From contig USAJ01000003.1 in the NCBI GenBank assembly GCA_900552685.1, forward strand, positions 61,029-125,028: a DNA stretch of 64,000 nt, read 5' to 3'. Shown in pieces: positions 26,961 through 35,869 of this stretch. Positions within the stretch are counted from its first letter, which is position 1, and the number at the start of each line of letters is the position of its first letter. The notes under the pieces were generated by a model, which had not been told where the DNA came from, did not search any database, and was given only the letters and a program-made list of their open reading frames with translations. The DNA comes from an uncultured Collinsella sp. (GTDB lineage Bacteria > Actinomycetota > Coriobacteriia > Coriobacteriales > Coriobacteriaceae). The translations under genes and the position numbers were made by a program.

Positions 26961-28424
26961 ATGTCAGATACGAAGGCGAAGAAGACAAACAGACGTTTTA
27001 AGTTCAAATTACCGCATGTCTATACGATCATGTTCTTGCTGATCGTTGTCTTTGCGGTCCTGACTTGGATCGTTCCCTCTGGCCAGTATCAGCGCAAGAC
27101 GATTTCGACAGCGGCGGGCGAGCGTGAAGTCGCCGTTGCTGGAACCTATGAACAGGTCGATAAGAACTACACCGATTCCGAGACCGGCGAGACCATCAAT
27201 CTGGGCCAGGATATCTTCGCGGTTCTGCAAGCGCCCACCAAGGGTATCCAGGAGGCTGCCGACGTCGTTGCGTTCGTTTTATTGATTGGCGGATCGTTCG
27301 CAATCATCACCAAGACCAACGCTTTGAATGCCGGCATGAGCCGTGTGGTTAAAAAGCTCAAGAACAAGGACATCCTCATCATTCCCATCACGATGACGCT
27401 GCTATCCATTTGCGGCACTACGTTTGGTATGTCTGAGGAAGCCCTGCCGTTCTATGCCATCTTCATTCCCATCATGATGGGTATCGGCTATGACTCGATG
27501 ACGGCATTCATCATCTGCTTCCTTGGTCCCAACCTGGGATATTGTGCTTCGACCATCGACCCGTTTAATGTTTTGATCGCCCAAGGCATCATTGGCATCG
27601 AGGGCAATCCGCAACTGTGGCTGCGCGCCGTTTCTTGGGTCATCTTCACTGCCGTCGGTATCGCATGGGCCATGCGCTACGCCATGCGCGTCAAGAAAAG
27701 CCCCGAGTCGTCCATTACGTACGAGGACGATAAGCTCAAGCGTATTGAGTTTTCCGTGACCGATGCCTCCATCGAGGAAGAGTTCACTATCCGTCAGAAG
27801 CTCGTGCTTATCGATTTTGCCTGCGGTATGGGCATTATCGTCTGGGGTCTTGTTACCCAGGGCTGGTACATGAATGAGATTTCCGCCGTGTTCCTTGGCA
27901 TGGGCTTGCTTGCCGGTATCCTGGGCGGTCTTGACCAGCAGACGATCGCTGAGGAGTTCGTTAAGGGTCTCGCCGACTTTGCGTACGCTGCCATCGTTAT
28001 CGGTATCGCTCGCGGTATTCTGGTCATCGCCGAGGGTGGCATGATCATCGACACCATCCTCCAGGCGCTCGCTACTGCGCTCGCCGGTGCACCAGCCGCC
28101 GTCTACACCACGTTTATGTATATCGTCCTTGGCCTGCTCTCTTTGCTGGTTCCCTCGAGTTCTGGCCTGGCGGCGCTCACCATGCCTGTTATGGGCTCCC
28201 TGACCGAGCTCATGGGCCTCAATCCCGAGGCGGCCGTCACCGCGCTCCAGTTTGCCAACCAGACCATCAACACCATCAGCCCCGTGGCGGGCATGACGGT
28301 CGCCGGCCTTGCCGTGGCTAAGATTTCGTTTGGCCAATGGTGGAAGACCATTTGGAAGTTCTTCATCTTCATGGTCGTGTTTGGCTTGGTCGTTACTGCC
28401 ATTTCCGGCATGCTTCCGGCGTAG
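26961..28424 (+). CDS. YfcC-family membrane transporter
   Basis: 487 residues, ATG 26961 after GGGGG. About 12 hydrophobic helices. Characteristic segments are FKLPHVYTIMFLLIVVFAVL, TWIVPSGQY, FGMSEEALPFYAIF, LGPNLGYCASTIDPFN and VPSSSGLAALTMPVMG, the paired re-entrant signature of the YfcC/DcuC-like C4-dicarboxylate or amino-acid carriers. As first gene of the operon it most likely imports the substrate of the frl-like enzymes. Known frl systems use an APC permease (FrlA) or an ABC transporter instead, so this is a replacement. Confidence 0.85.
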   Translation: MSDTKAKKTNRRFKFKLPHVYTIMFLLIVVFAVLTWIVPSGQYQRKTISTAAGEREVAVAGTYEQVDKNYTDSETGETINLGQDIFAVLQAPTKGIQEAADVVAFVLLIGGSFAIITKTNALNAGMSRVVKKLKNKDILIIPITMTLLSICGTTFGMSEEALPFYAIFIPIMMGIGYDSMTAFIICFLGPNLGYCASTIDPFNVLIAQGIIGIEGNPQLWLRAVSWVIFTAVGIAWAMRYAMRVKKSPESSITYEDDKLKRIEFSVTDASIEEEFTIRQKLVLIDFACGMGIIVWGLVTQGWYMNEISAVFLGMGLLAGILGGLDQQTIAEEFVKGLADFAYAAIVIGIARGILVIAEGGMIIDTILQALATALAGAPAAVYTTFMYIVLGLLSLLVPSSSGLAALTMPVMGSLTELMGLNPEAAVTALQFANQTINTISPVAGMTVAGLAVAKISFGQWWKTIWKFFIFMVVFGLVVTAISGMLPA

Positions 28425-28433
28425 GTGGTTGTG

Positions 28434-30017
28434 ATGTCTGATCGTTTGACGGTACTGACGTCTAAGAGCGTCTTTACCGGTACGGGGGACCTGCCGTTTG
28501 AAGGTTTCGTAGCGGTCCGTGGCAATCGAATTGAGGCGGTTGGCGCCAAGCGCGAGGCGGCTTCGTATTTGACCCAGGCGGACGAGGTAGTTGACCTGGG
28601 CGACCGCACCATCATGCCTGGCCTGATCGATGTGCATACCTTCTATACAGGTTGGGCGCTGCGGACGTTGGGGTCTGATCTGTCCGGCATCGCCGATGCC
28701 AAAGAGGCCGTGTCGCTCTTGCGTGCATGGAAAGAAGATCATCCGGATTGCGCGGCGGCTTTTGGCCACAACCTACCCGAAACGTTGGCATCGGATGCCG
28801 AGAACGCAAATACGGCAGCTGTGCTTGACGATTGTTTTGGCGACATCCCCGTCGTCTGCTTTACACCGGGAGCGGAGACCTGTGTTCTCAATGCTGCTGC
28901 CAGTGCGCGATACGGCTTTACGCCGCAGGCGTGCTATGCCGAGAAGATCTGGCGCATGATGAGCGATTTTCTCGCGCTGCCCGAGGTGCGTGCGGGGTAT
29001 TCGGACTACATGAGCATGCTCAACGAGCGCGGCGTTACCGCCATCAAGGAGATGGCGTTTGATGACTACTACGGCTTTGCCGACGAAATGGCTCGCCGTG
29101 AGGAATCTGGTGAGCTGACGGTTCGCGTCTCCATGATGTCGCAGCCGGTGGGTGCTGGTGCAAATCTGGCATATGCCCGCGAGGCGCGAGAGCGCTTCCG
29201 GGGACCGTTCGTTCGTTTTTCTGGCTTCAACCGTATGACCGATCGCGGCGTATGGGCGGGGCTTGCCGAGATGATTGACCCCTATGAGGACACGGCCGAT
29301 GCGGGCGCTGCCGGTAAGACGGTCGTCGAGGAGCCAGAGTGGAATCTGATTGAGAACGAGCTACGTGCAATTGATGCTGACGGCTTCCGATATTCCTTGC
29401 ATTGCCAGGGCGATGGCGCCGTTCGTCGCACCGTGGCGCTCTATGCCTCGCTGCCTCGAGACGAGCATGGACGGATGCTTCGCCGCCATGCGATTACCGA
29501 TCTCGAGAACTCTGACCCGACCGATCTTGTCGAGTTTGGCAAGTTGGATGGAATTTGCGAGGTCTATCCGCAGATTCTGACGCTGGACCGGCGCGAGGAT
29601 TGCCTGTCGATGATGCGTCGACAAATTGGCGAGACGCGACTTTTGCACAGCTGGAATCGCCGCGGCATGGAAGATTCCGGATGCACAGTGTGCTGCGGCA
29701 CGGATTTGCCGCTGCTGATTCCGAGCCTGGGCGAGTCAATCTACAGCGCGTGCGGCGGATTCTTCGCCGACGGACTGCCCGTGAATGAGGTCAACACGCT
29801 GACGCTTGTCGAGCTCTTGTGCGCTTGGACTGCCGGGGGCGCGTACGACCTGATACGCGAAGACGAGCTGGGTACGCTCGAGGTTGGCAAGCTTGCCGAT
29901 ATCTGCGTGCTCGATCGGGATGTGTTCGACCTCGATTATCGCGACGCACGTGATCTTGCGGTTGACATGACGATGTCGGACGGACAAATCGTGTTCGATC
30001 GAAATAAGGAGGCATAA
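28434..30017 (+). CDS. Amidohydrolase (YtcJ/amidohydrolase-3 family)
   Basis: 527 residues. ATG 28434 is preferred to GTG 28425, because AGGTGG precedes it. Metal-site landmarks of the amidohydrolase superfamily are VDLGDRTIMPGLIDVHTFY at the N-terminus, YSLHCQGDGAVRRT (His) and CCGTDLPLLIPS (Asp) near the end, then DLIREDELGTLEVGKLADIC. Position 64 reads VHTF where many members have HxH, so metal binding may be atypical. It may cleave an amide or N-acyl bond of the imported compound (inference). It starts 10 bp after the transporter stop. Confidence 0.82.
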   Translation: MSDRLTVLTSKSVFTGTGDLPFEGFVAVRGNRIEAVGAKREAASYLTQADEVVDLGDRTIMPGLIDVHTFYTGWALRTLGSDLSGIADAKEAVSLLRAWKEDHPDCAAAFGHNLPETLASDAENANTAAVLDDCFGDIPVVCFTPGAETCVLNAAASARYGFTPQACYAEKIWRMMSDFLALPEVRAGYSDYMSMLNERGVTAIKEMAFDDYYGFADEMARREESGELTVRVSMMSQPVGAGANLAYAREARERFRGPFVRFSGFNRMTDRGVWAGLAEMIDPYEDTADAGAAGKTVVEEPEWNLIENELRAIDADGFRYSLHCQGDGAVRRTVALYASLPRDEHGRMLRRHAITDLENSDPTDLVEFGKLDGICEVYPQILTLDRREDCLSMMRRQIGETRLLHSWNRRGMEDSGCTVCCGTDLPLLIPSLGESIYSACGGFFADGLPVNEVNTLTLVELLCAWTAGGAYDLIREDELGTLEVGKLADICVLDRDVFDLDYRDARDLAVDMTMSDGQIVFDRNKEA

Positions 30018-30018
30018 G

Positions 30019-30870
30019 ATGTCTGAATCCAAACCGACGCTGCGCCGCGAACAGATTGCGGGCATGAATATCCACTACATCATGTGGTCGCTCGATTACT
30101 TCCTTGATGTGCAGCAGCGTTTGGGCTTTGAGTCCATTGAGCTGTGGTGCGCGGAGCCGCATGTGACGCTCGACCACACGGGCTACTTTGAGGCTGAGGT
30201 CCTGGCGAAAAAAGCTGCAGACCGTGGGCTTAGGTATCGTACTCTGTGCCCCGAGAATGTTGTCTATCCTTGGCAGTACTGCGCACGCAAACCGTTGCAT
30301 GAACAGCGCAGCCTGGCGTACTTTAAGCACGGCATTGAGCTTGCCGAGGTACTTGGGTGCGACCGTATGTCCGTCAACTCGGGCTGGGGCGACTGGGACG
30401 AGGACCGCGAGGAAGCCTGGAATCGCAGCCGCGAGCACTTGTCCATTCTTGCGGAGTATGCCGGCGAGCACGGTCTGGTGCTTACGATGGAAAGCCTGCG
30501 TCCCGAGGAGAGCAACCTTGTGACGACGGTTTCCGATGCGAAGCGCATGATTGACGAGGTCGCGAGCCCGTACTTACAGCCCATGGTTGATACAACCGCG
30601 ATGGGCGTTGCAGGCGAGACGCTCGAGGACTGGTTTGCCGCCTTTGGTGATGGGGCAATTCACGAGATGCACTTTATCGACGGTGACCCGTATGGCCATC
30701 TGGTGTGGGGCGATGGCAAGCACGATATGGACGCCTTCGCCGCCACACTCAACGCCCATGGTTTTGACGGCATGCTGGGCCAGGAAATCACGGACGGTCG
30801 TTACTACGATGACCCGGCCGCGGCAGATGCCAAGAACATGGCCGCATTCGAGAAATATCTGATTGACTAA
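30019..30870 (+). CDS. TIM-barrel sugar epimerase/isomerase, FrlC-like
   Basis: 283 residues, ATG 30019 behind AGGAGG. AP-endonuclease-2-type TIM barrel: LGFESIELWCAEPHV, LTMESLRPEESNLV (Glu), MVDTTAM (Asp), IHEMHFIDGD (His) and QEITDG (Glu) are the metal ligands expected in FrlC and tagatose/psicose epimerases. In E. coli FrlC interconverts fructoselysine and psicoselysine. The neighbouring FrlB and FrlD homologues make this the preferred reading, though other C3 epimerisations are possible. Confidence 0.78.
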   Translation: MSESKPTLRREQIAGMNIHYIMWSLDYFLDVQQRLGFESIELWCAEPHVTLDHTGYFEAEVLAKKAADRGLRYRTLCPENVVYPWQYCARKPLHEQRSLAYFKHGIELAEVLGCDRMSVNSGWGDWDEDREEAWNRSREHLSILAEYAGEHGLVLTMESLRPEESNLVTTVSDAKRMIDEVASPYLQPMVDTTAMGVAGETLEDWFAAFGDGAIHEMHFIDGDPYGHLVWGDGKHDMDAFAATLNAHGFDGMLGQEITDGRYYDDPAAADAKNMAAFEKYLID

Positions 30871-30932
30871 AACAACTATCGGCTACGCAACCAACGTCAT
30901 TGATTGCGGGTCAAATAAGAAAGGAACTGGAT

Positions 30933-31901
30933 ATGAACGCACACGATCTGATCAAAGAGGCAATTGCCGAGAAGGGCAAGTTCGACAGCGTCTACTGGAT
31001 TGCTTGCGGTGGCTCCATGATCGATTTGATCCCGGCTCATGAGCTTCTGCAGCGCGAGGCAACCACCTTCACTTCGTATATCTATACCGCACGTGAATTC
31101 GACATTATGCGTCCGCGTCGTCTGGGCGAGAAGTCCCTGGTCATCGCTTGCAGCCACAGTGGCAATACCCCGGAGGTCGTCGAGGGCTGCGAGATTGCCC
31201 TTGCCGCCGGCGCTACGGTGATCGCCCAGACCGATAACGCTGGATCCAAGATCGACTCCGGCAAGTGGACCACGTGGGTCTACCCATGGGGCGAGGGCGT
31301 GCCGCAGGCCGAGGTCCCGGCTGGCATTTCGCTGTCGCTTGCGGCAGAGCTGCTCGATCAGCAGGAGGGCTACGCCGATCTCGCCGATATGTATGCCGGT
31401 ATCGCCGAGATGGATAAGATTCTTCCCCCGGCACGCGAGAAAGTAAATGTCGAGCTGGGCGATCGCTTTGCCAAGCTATGCCAGGAGCACGAGTTCTTCT
31501 ATATTCTGGGCGGCGGTCCCAACTTTAGCCAGACCTACGGTTTCGCTATCTGCTCTCTTATGGAGATGCAGTGGCAGCACTGCAGCTACATCCACTCTGC
31601 CGAGTACTTCCATGGCCCCTTCGAGGCTACTCAGGATGGCGTTTTTTACTTCCTGCAGATGGGCTCCAGCGAGTGCCGTGCTATGGACGAGCGCGCCCTG
31701 GCGTTCCTTAAGACGCATACCGATACGCTGATGGTGCTCGATGCCAAGGAGTACGGTATGGAAGCCGTGCCGGCGAGCGTCCGTGCTTATCTGGACCCGG
31801 TACTGTTCTACGCCATGAACTGCGAGCTGCGTGCCGCACGCGGCAAGGTGTTTGACCACGATCCCGATTTCCGTCGCTATATGGGCGTTGTCGAGTACTA
31901 G
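30933..31901 (+). CDS. SIS-domain deglycase, FrlB-like
   Basis: 322 residues from ATG 30933. Double SIS fold of the GlmS isomerase type: YWIACGGSMIDLIPAHELL, IACSHSGNTPEVVEGCEIA, then FYILGGGPNFSQTYGFAICS and HSAEYFHGPFE. The C-terminus FDHDPDFRRYMGVVEY is close to that of E. coli FrlB (also ending in a DxRRY...GxVEY pattern). FrlB splits fructoselysine-6-P to glucose-6-P and lysine, so here the enzyme probably releases glucose-6-P and an amine from a phosphorylated Amadori compound. Confidence 0.82.
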   Translation: MNAHDLIKEAIAEKGKFDSVYWIACGGSMIDLIPAHELLQREATTFTSYIYTAREFDIMRPRRLGEKSLVIACSHSGNTPEVVEGCEIALAAGATVIAQTDNAGSKIDSGKWTTWVYPWGEGVPQAEVPAGISLSLAAELLDQQEGYADLADMYAGIAEMDKILPPAREKVNVELGDRFAKLCQEHEFFYILGGGPNFSQTYGFAICSLMEMQWQHCSYIHSAEYFHGPFEATQDGVFYFLQMGSSECRAMDERALAFLKTHTDTLMVLDAKEYGMEAVPASVRAYLDPVLFYAMNCELRAARGKVFDHDPDFRRYMGVVEY

Positions 31902-31915
31902 AAGGGACAAAGGCC

Positions 31916-32779
31916 ATGGCATTCAACGTTAACGCGCTCGGATTTGGCGACAACGTCGTCGATCGCTACGAGCATATCCACACCATGTATCCCGGCGGCA
32001 ATGCGGTGAACTTCGCCGTTTATGCCAAGAAATGCGGTGCCGCACGCTCTGCATACATGGGCATTTTTGGCAATGACGCCGCTGCCGAGCATGTCATTGC
32101 AAGCCTCGAGGATGAGGGTATCGAGCTTGACAAGTGCGAGCAGATGATTGGCGAGAACGGAGCGGCTCGCGTGACCGTCGTTGACGGTGACCGTGTCTTC
32201 CTTGGCTCCAACGAGGGCGGTATCCGTGGCGATGCGCGCTATGTCCTCGATCGCTTTGATCTTGCGTACATGAAGCAGTTCGATGTGGTTCATTCGGGCA
32301 ACTATTGCTTTACCGAGCGCGAACTGCCCAAGCTGAAGGCTGCGGGCGTCACGGTCTCTTTTGACTTTTCGGACGACTCCACCGACGAGTACTACGAGCA
32401 GATTGCGCCCTACGTCGATTTTGCTTTCTTTAGTGCGGCGGATGCTGCGAGTGAGGACGAGATTCGCGAGCGTCTGGCATGGGTGAAGGGCCTGGGTCCG
32501 CGTTTTGTGTCGGCTACGGCGGGCGCCGAGGGCTGCATTGCTTACGACGGCGAGCGTTATTACCGCCAGCTGGCTAAACCGGTAACGGACATGAAGGACA
32601 CCATGGGGGCGGGCGACTCGTTCCTCACCTCGTTTTTGATGTGCTATCTCGATTCCGCCAAGCGTGGTGAGGATGGCGCCGAAGCCATCGAGCGCGCGCT
32701 CGACTTTGCCGCCGGGTTTGCCTCGACCGTGTGCGGCATGGAAGGTTCTTGGGGCCACGGAGCACCAATCGTCGAATAG
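31916..32779 (+). CDS. PfkB-family kinase, FrlD-like (first copy)
   Basis: 287 residues. The N-terminus ALGFGDNVVDRYEHIHTMYP, followed by GGNAVNFAVYA, and the internal FDFSDDSTDEYYEQ segment are close to fructoselysine 6-kinase FrlD. The ATP/anion-hole motif DTMGAGDSF with catalytic Asp is intact. It phosphorylates the imported substrate at O6 before SIS-domain cleavage (by homology). RBS AAGGGAC, 14 bp after the FrlB-like stop. A second, diverged copy lies at 32901. Confidence 0.83.
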   Translation: MAFNVNALGFGDNVVDRYEHIHTMYPGGNAVNFAVYAKKCGAARSAYMGIFGNDAAAEHVIASLEDEGIELDKCEQMIGENGAARVTVVDGDRVFLGSNEGGIRGDARYVLDRFDLAYMKQFDVVHSGNYCFTERELPKLKAAGVTVSFDFSDDSTDEYYEQIAPYVDFAFFSAADAASEDEIRERLAWVKGLGPRFVSATAGAEGCIAYDGERYYRQLAKPVTDMKDTMGAGDSFLTSFLMCYLDSAKRGEDGAEAIERALDFAAGFASTVCGMEGSWGHGAPIVE

Positions 32780-32900
32780 CTTAAGAAAGCGTACGGCGGT
32801 CTGGCCATGAGACTCTGGACGGCCGATGCAAAACAATAAGCGAAACGCGAAAAGGGGGCTCGCCATGTGGTGGGTCCCCTTTTGAACATTGGAGAAGACC

Positions 32901-33701
32901 ATGGGTATTAAAGCGTGCGCGGCTGGTTTTTGCTGCGCGGACGTCTATCAGAACATCGGCGTGTTCTATCCGACTGGTAACGGCATTGACTGGGGTATCC
33001 ATCTTGCACGAATGGGCGTTTCGGTATCCGCCGTGTCGGTTGTCGGCAAGGACGAGTACGGAGACAAGATGAGAGAGGCGCTGGCCGCTGAGGGGCTCGA
33101 TATCTCACATCTGCGGGTGGAAGATGGCGACACTTCGGTGATGCTCATGGCATTGAAAGACGGCGTCGATCGCGTGCATCTCGAGGCAATCGATGGCGTA
33201 ATGGAGACATATCGACCGAATGAAGATGACCGGGCGTTTATCCTAGAGCATGACATCATTCATACCGACCTGTTTGGCAATTGTTTGGACCTCCTGCCCG
33301 AATGGCATGATGCGGGCAAGACGGTGGTTATGGACTTCTCGGTGTTCAGCCAGGATTCCGAATATGCCTGTGAGAATCATTTTCCCTACGTTGACTACGC
33401 ATTTATGTCGTTTGAAGAGGACACTCCGGAGCTACGAGACTGGGTACGCCACGTGCAGGAATTGGGACCGCGCGTTGCGGTTGCCACGCTTGGCGAGAAG
33501 GGAAGCATTGCCTATGACGGTGAGCGCTTCTATGAGTGCGGGATCGTACCGGCGGAGAAGGTCGTTAATACCGTGGGTGCCGGCGATTCGTATATTGCCG
33601 GGTTTACCAAGGGCGTGATCGATGGCCTTGATATTCCGGCGTGTATGAAGGCGGGCGCCGAGCTGTCGTCCCGAGTGATTGGTTCGTTTGAGCCGTACTA
33701 G
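32901..33701 (+). CDS. PfkB-family kinase, FrlD-like (second copy)
   Basis: 266 residues, ATG 32901 behind GGAGA. It shares the FrlD layout (FCCADVYQNIGVFYPTGNGI, VVMDFSVFSQDSEYACENHF, VNTVGAGDSYIAGF) but is clearly diverged from the copy at 31916. The catalytic Asp of GAGDS is present. Two kinases in one operon suggest two related substrates or stereoisomers, or two successive phosphorylations. It ends YSEP-like in FEPY without the longer C-terminal tail of the first copy. Confidence 0.82.
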   Translation: MGIKACAAGFCCADVYQNIGVFYPTGNGIDWGIHLARMGVSVSAVSVVGKDEYGDKMREALAAEGLDISHLRVEDGDTSVMLMALKDGVDRVHLEAIDGVMETYRPNEDDRAFILEHDIIHTDLFGNCLDLLPEWHDAGKTVVMDFSVFSQDSEYACENHFPYVDYAFMSFEEDTPELRDWVRHVQELGPRVAVATLGEKGSIAYDGERFYECGIVPAEKVVNTVGAGDSYIAGFTKGVIDGLDIPACMKAGAELSSRVIGSFEPY

Positions 33702-33728
33702 GGTCAAATGCCTGGAAAGGAGTACGAA

Positions 33729-34589
33729 ATGGTTATCGACATGTTGGTTCACCCCATGCTCTACGGCGAGATCTGTACGCCGGGTGATGAGCCTGATGGA
33801 TTCGGTTTTTGGTCACGAGAATTTGGTATGGGGCATATGGGTCCCATGGATTGGGATGAGCTTCAAGTCGAGATGGACGTCTGCGGCGTGCGGAAGAGCG
33901 TGCTCATGCCGCTCGATGTAACCACGGCATGCGGAGGGCATTTTGGCACCAATGACCAGATTGCCGTGCTGGTTGCCGCGCATCCCGATCGTCTGTGGGG
34001 ATTTGCGAGCGTAGATCCGCAGGCGAGCGGTGCCGCAGACGAATTGGAGCGCGCCTTTACCGAGTTGGGGGCAAAGGGGCTTTGCCTGCATCCGGCAAAG
34101 CAGGGTTTTGCCCCCGATGATGCTGTGGCCGAGCCGCTTTACGAGCTGTGCGAGCGCTATAACAAGCCGGTGGTTTTCCATGCCGGTATGTCTTGGGAGC
34201 CTGGCGCAGAGCTCTCGCGCAGTAACCCGCTTGCATTTGAGCACACAATCGCAACGCATCCAAATGTGCGCTTTAGTTTGACCCACTTTGGCTGGCCCTG
34301 GGTGCGCGAGACCGTGGCGATGCTGCTCAAGTATCCCAACTGCTACACGGACACCTCTATCACTTACATCGATTCGCCCGAGGAGATGATGCAACGTCTT
34401 TTCACGGTCGATATGGGGCCGCTGTGGTATGAGCGCGCGCTATCGCATCAAGTGATGTTCGCCAGCAATACACCGCGCTTCCGTGCGTTCAAACTCAAGC
34501 GGGCGCTCGATACCGTGTCCATGCGCGATGATGCGCGAGAAAGGCTCTACTGGGGTAATGCCCTGCGTTTTCTTGAAGGGGATGAGTGA
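33729..34589 (+). CDS. Amidohydrolase-2-family metal-dependent hydrolase
   Basis: 286 residues from ATG 33729 behind AAAGGAG. TIM-barrel of the ACMSD/amidohydrolase-2 type: LWGFASVDPQASGAADELER, GLCLHPAKQGF, VVFHAGMSWEPG (His), FSLTHFGWPWVRE (His) and CYTDTSITY (Asp). The N-terminal HxH is replaced by MLVHPML, so only one His is seen there. The substrate is unknown. In this operon it may act on the released aglycone or on a lactone (inference). Confidence 0.8.
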   Translation: MVIDMLVHPMLYGEICTPGDEPDGFGFWSREFGMGHMGPMDWDELQVEMDVCGVRKSVLMPLDVTTACGGHFGTNDQIAVLVAAHPDRLWGFASVDPQASGAADELERAFTELGAKGLCLHPAKQGFAPDDAVAEPLYELCERYNKPVVFHAGMSWEPGAELSRSNPLAFEHTIATHPNVRFSLTHFGWPWVRETVAMLLKYPNCYTDTSITYIDSPEEMMQRLFTVDMGPLWYERALSHQVMFASNTPRFRAFKLKRALDTVSMRDDARERLYWGNALRFLEGDE

Positions 34590-34591
34590 AC

Positions 34592-35020
34592 ATGGTGACG
34601 CTCGAGACATTGAGCTATCTATCGACTGCTCCGGACCAGTTCATCGATATTACCGAGGACGTGCACGCTGCCATCGAACGCAGCTCGGTGACCAATGGCT
34701 TGGCGGCGATTATTCTGTCGCATACGACCTGCGGGATCGTGGTAAACGAGGGGCTGCCCTGCGTGGAGACGGATCTTATGGAGACGCTTGATCGCATCGC
34801 CCCGCTCGATGCCCCCTACGCGCATGCGCACTTCCTGCCGAGCTATGGAGCCACCGGCAACAACTCCTGTGGGCATATCAAGAGCATGATTTGTGGAAAC
34901 AGCTGCTTCTTTCCCGTCCAAGATGGCCACATCGTGTGCGGAGGTGCCCAGAACATCTATCTTGCGGAGTTTGACGGTCCGCAGAAGCGAAGAGTGTACG
35001 TCGAGGTGCTGGGGGAGTAA
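34592..35020 (+). CDS. YjbQ (UPF0047) family protein
   Basis: 142 residues; GTG 34586, overlapping the previous stop, is an alternative start. The family core is visible: FIDITEDVHAAIERSSVTNG, LAAIILSHTTCGIVVNEG, GNNSCGHIKSMICGNS and an end QNIYLAEFDGPQKRRVYVEV. YjbQ proteins are small beta-rich trimers, some annotated as secondary thiamine-phosphate synthase. Their real role is unsettled. In the operon it is probably a carbohydrate-phosphate handling protein, but I cannot say which. Confidence 0.8.
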   Translation: MVTLETLSYLSTAPDQFIDITEDVHAAIERSSVTNGLAAIILSHTTCGIVVNEGLPCVETDLMETLDRIAPLDAPYAHAHFLPSYGATGNNSCGHIKSMICGNSCFFPVQDGHIVCGGAQNIYLAEFDGPQKRRVYVEVLGE

Positions 35021-35053
35021 CGTCCCTGCGATAACCCTATGAAGGAGCACGTT

Positions 35054-35863
35054 GTGTCGTTTCTAACCTCGATGTTCAAGACCGAAAAGCCGGTTATCGG
35101 AATGCTGCACCTGCGTCCTCTGCCGGGCGATCCGCTGTATTACCCGGGTGGAAGCGTGTCGCAGGTCGTGGAAGCCGCCAAGCGCGATCTCGAGGCGTTG
35201 CAGCAGGGCGGTGTCGATGGCATTTTGATTACCAATGAGCTCTCGATGCCCTATGAGCAGCACGTTTCTCCCTCAACCCTTGCATCGATGGGCTATGTTA
35301 TCGGGGCTCTGTCCCATGATCTGTCGACTCCTTGGGGAGCTGAGGCTATTTACGATGGTGATGCCACAATCGAGCTGTGCGCTGCCGTCGACGCGCAGTT
35401 CACGCGCTGCAATTTTTGCGGTGCCTGGGCCGGTGATCTTGGGCTGATTAACCGAGATTTCGCTCACACCATGCGTCGCAAGGCGGCGCTGCGCCTGGAC
35501 GATCTCAAGCTTTTTCACTTCATCACGAGCGAGGGGGAGGTTTATCTCAGCGACCGCGCGACTGCGGACATTGCCGATTCACTTCTCTTTAATTGCCTGC
35601 CGGATGCGATGGTCATCGGCGGTTCGGCTGCCGGTCGTGGCGCTTCGGGCGAGCTTGCCGATGAGGTCCGCGAGCGTGTTGGCGAAGTGCCTGTGGTATG
35701 TGGCACCGGTTGTCGCGAAAATACCGTGGCTGACGTATTTGCTCACTACGATGGCGCGTTTGTCGGCACGTGCTTAAAGCGCGACGGAAAGCTGGATGCC
35801 CCGGTTGATGTTGAGCGGGTGGTTCGTTTTATGGCTGCCGCTCGTACGGCGCGAGGAGAGTAG
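35054..35863 (+). CDS. BtpA/SgcQ family TIM-barrel protein
   Basis: 269 residues. GTG 35054 is chosen because AAGGAG (35042-35047) lies six bases upstream. N-terminus EKPVIGMLHLRPLPGDPLYY, then GGVDGILITNELSMPYEQHV, and the C-terminal AMVIGGSAAGRGAS and VVCGTGCRENTVADVFAHYD segments with phosphate-binding Gly loops. This matches BtpA/SgcQ. SgcQ occurs in a sugar-phosphate operon of E. coli with unknown reaction. Here it follows YjbQ and precedes an FGGY kinase, so it probably handles a phosphorylated sugar. Confidence 0.83.
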   Translation: MSFLTSMFKTEKPVIGMLHLRPLPGDPLYYPGGSVSQVVEAAKRDLEALQQGGVDGILITNELSMPYEQHVSPSTLASMGYVIGALSHDLSTPWGAEAIYDGDATIELCAAVDAQFTRCNFCGAWAGDLGLINRDFAHTMRRKAALRLDDLKLFHFITSEGEVYLSDRATADIADSLLFNCLPDAMVIGGSAAGRGASGELADEVRERVGEVPVVCGTGCRENTVADVFAHYDGAFVGTCLKRDGKLDAPVDVERVVRFMAAARTARGE

Positions 35864-35869
35864 GCGCTC

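Noticed and set aside
27402..28769. 455-residue minus-strand frame opposite the YfcC gene
   Set aside because: Arg/His/Gly-rich shadow crossing a gene boundary of the real operon.
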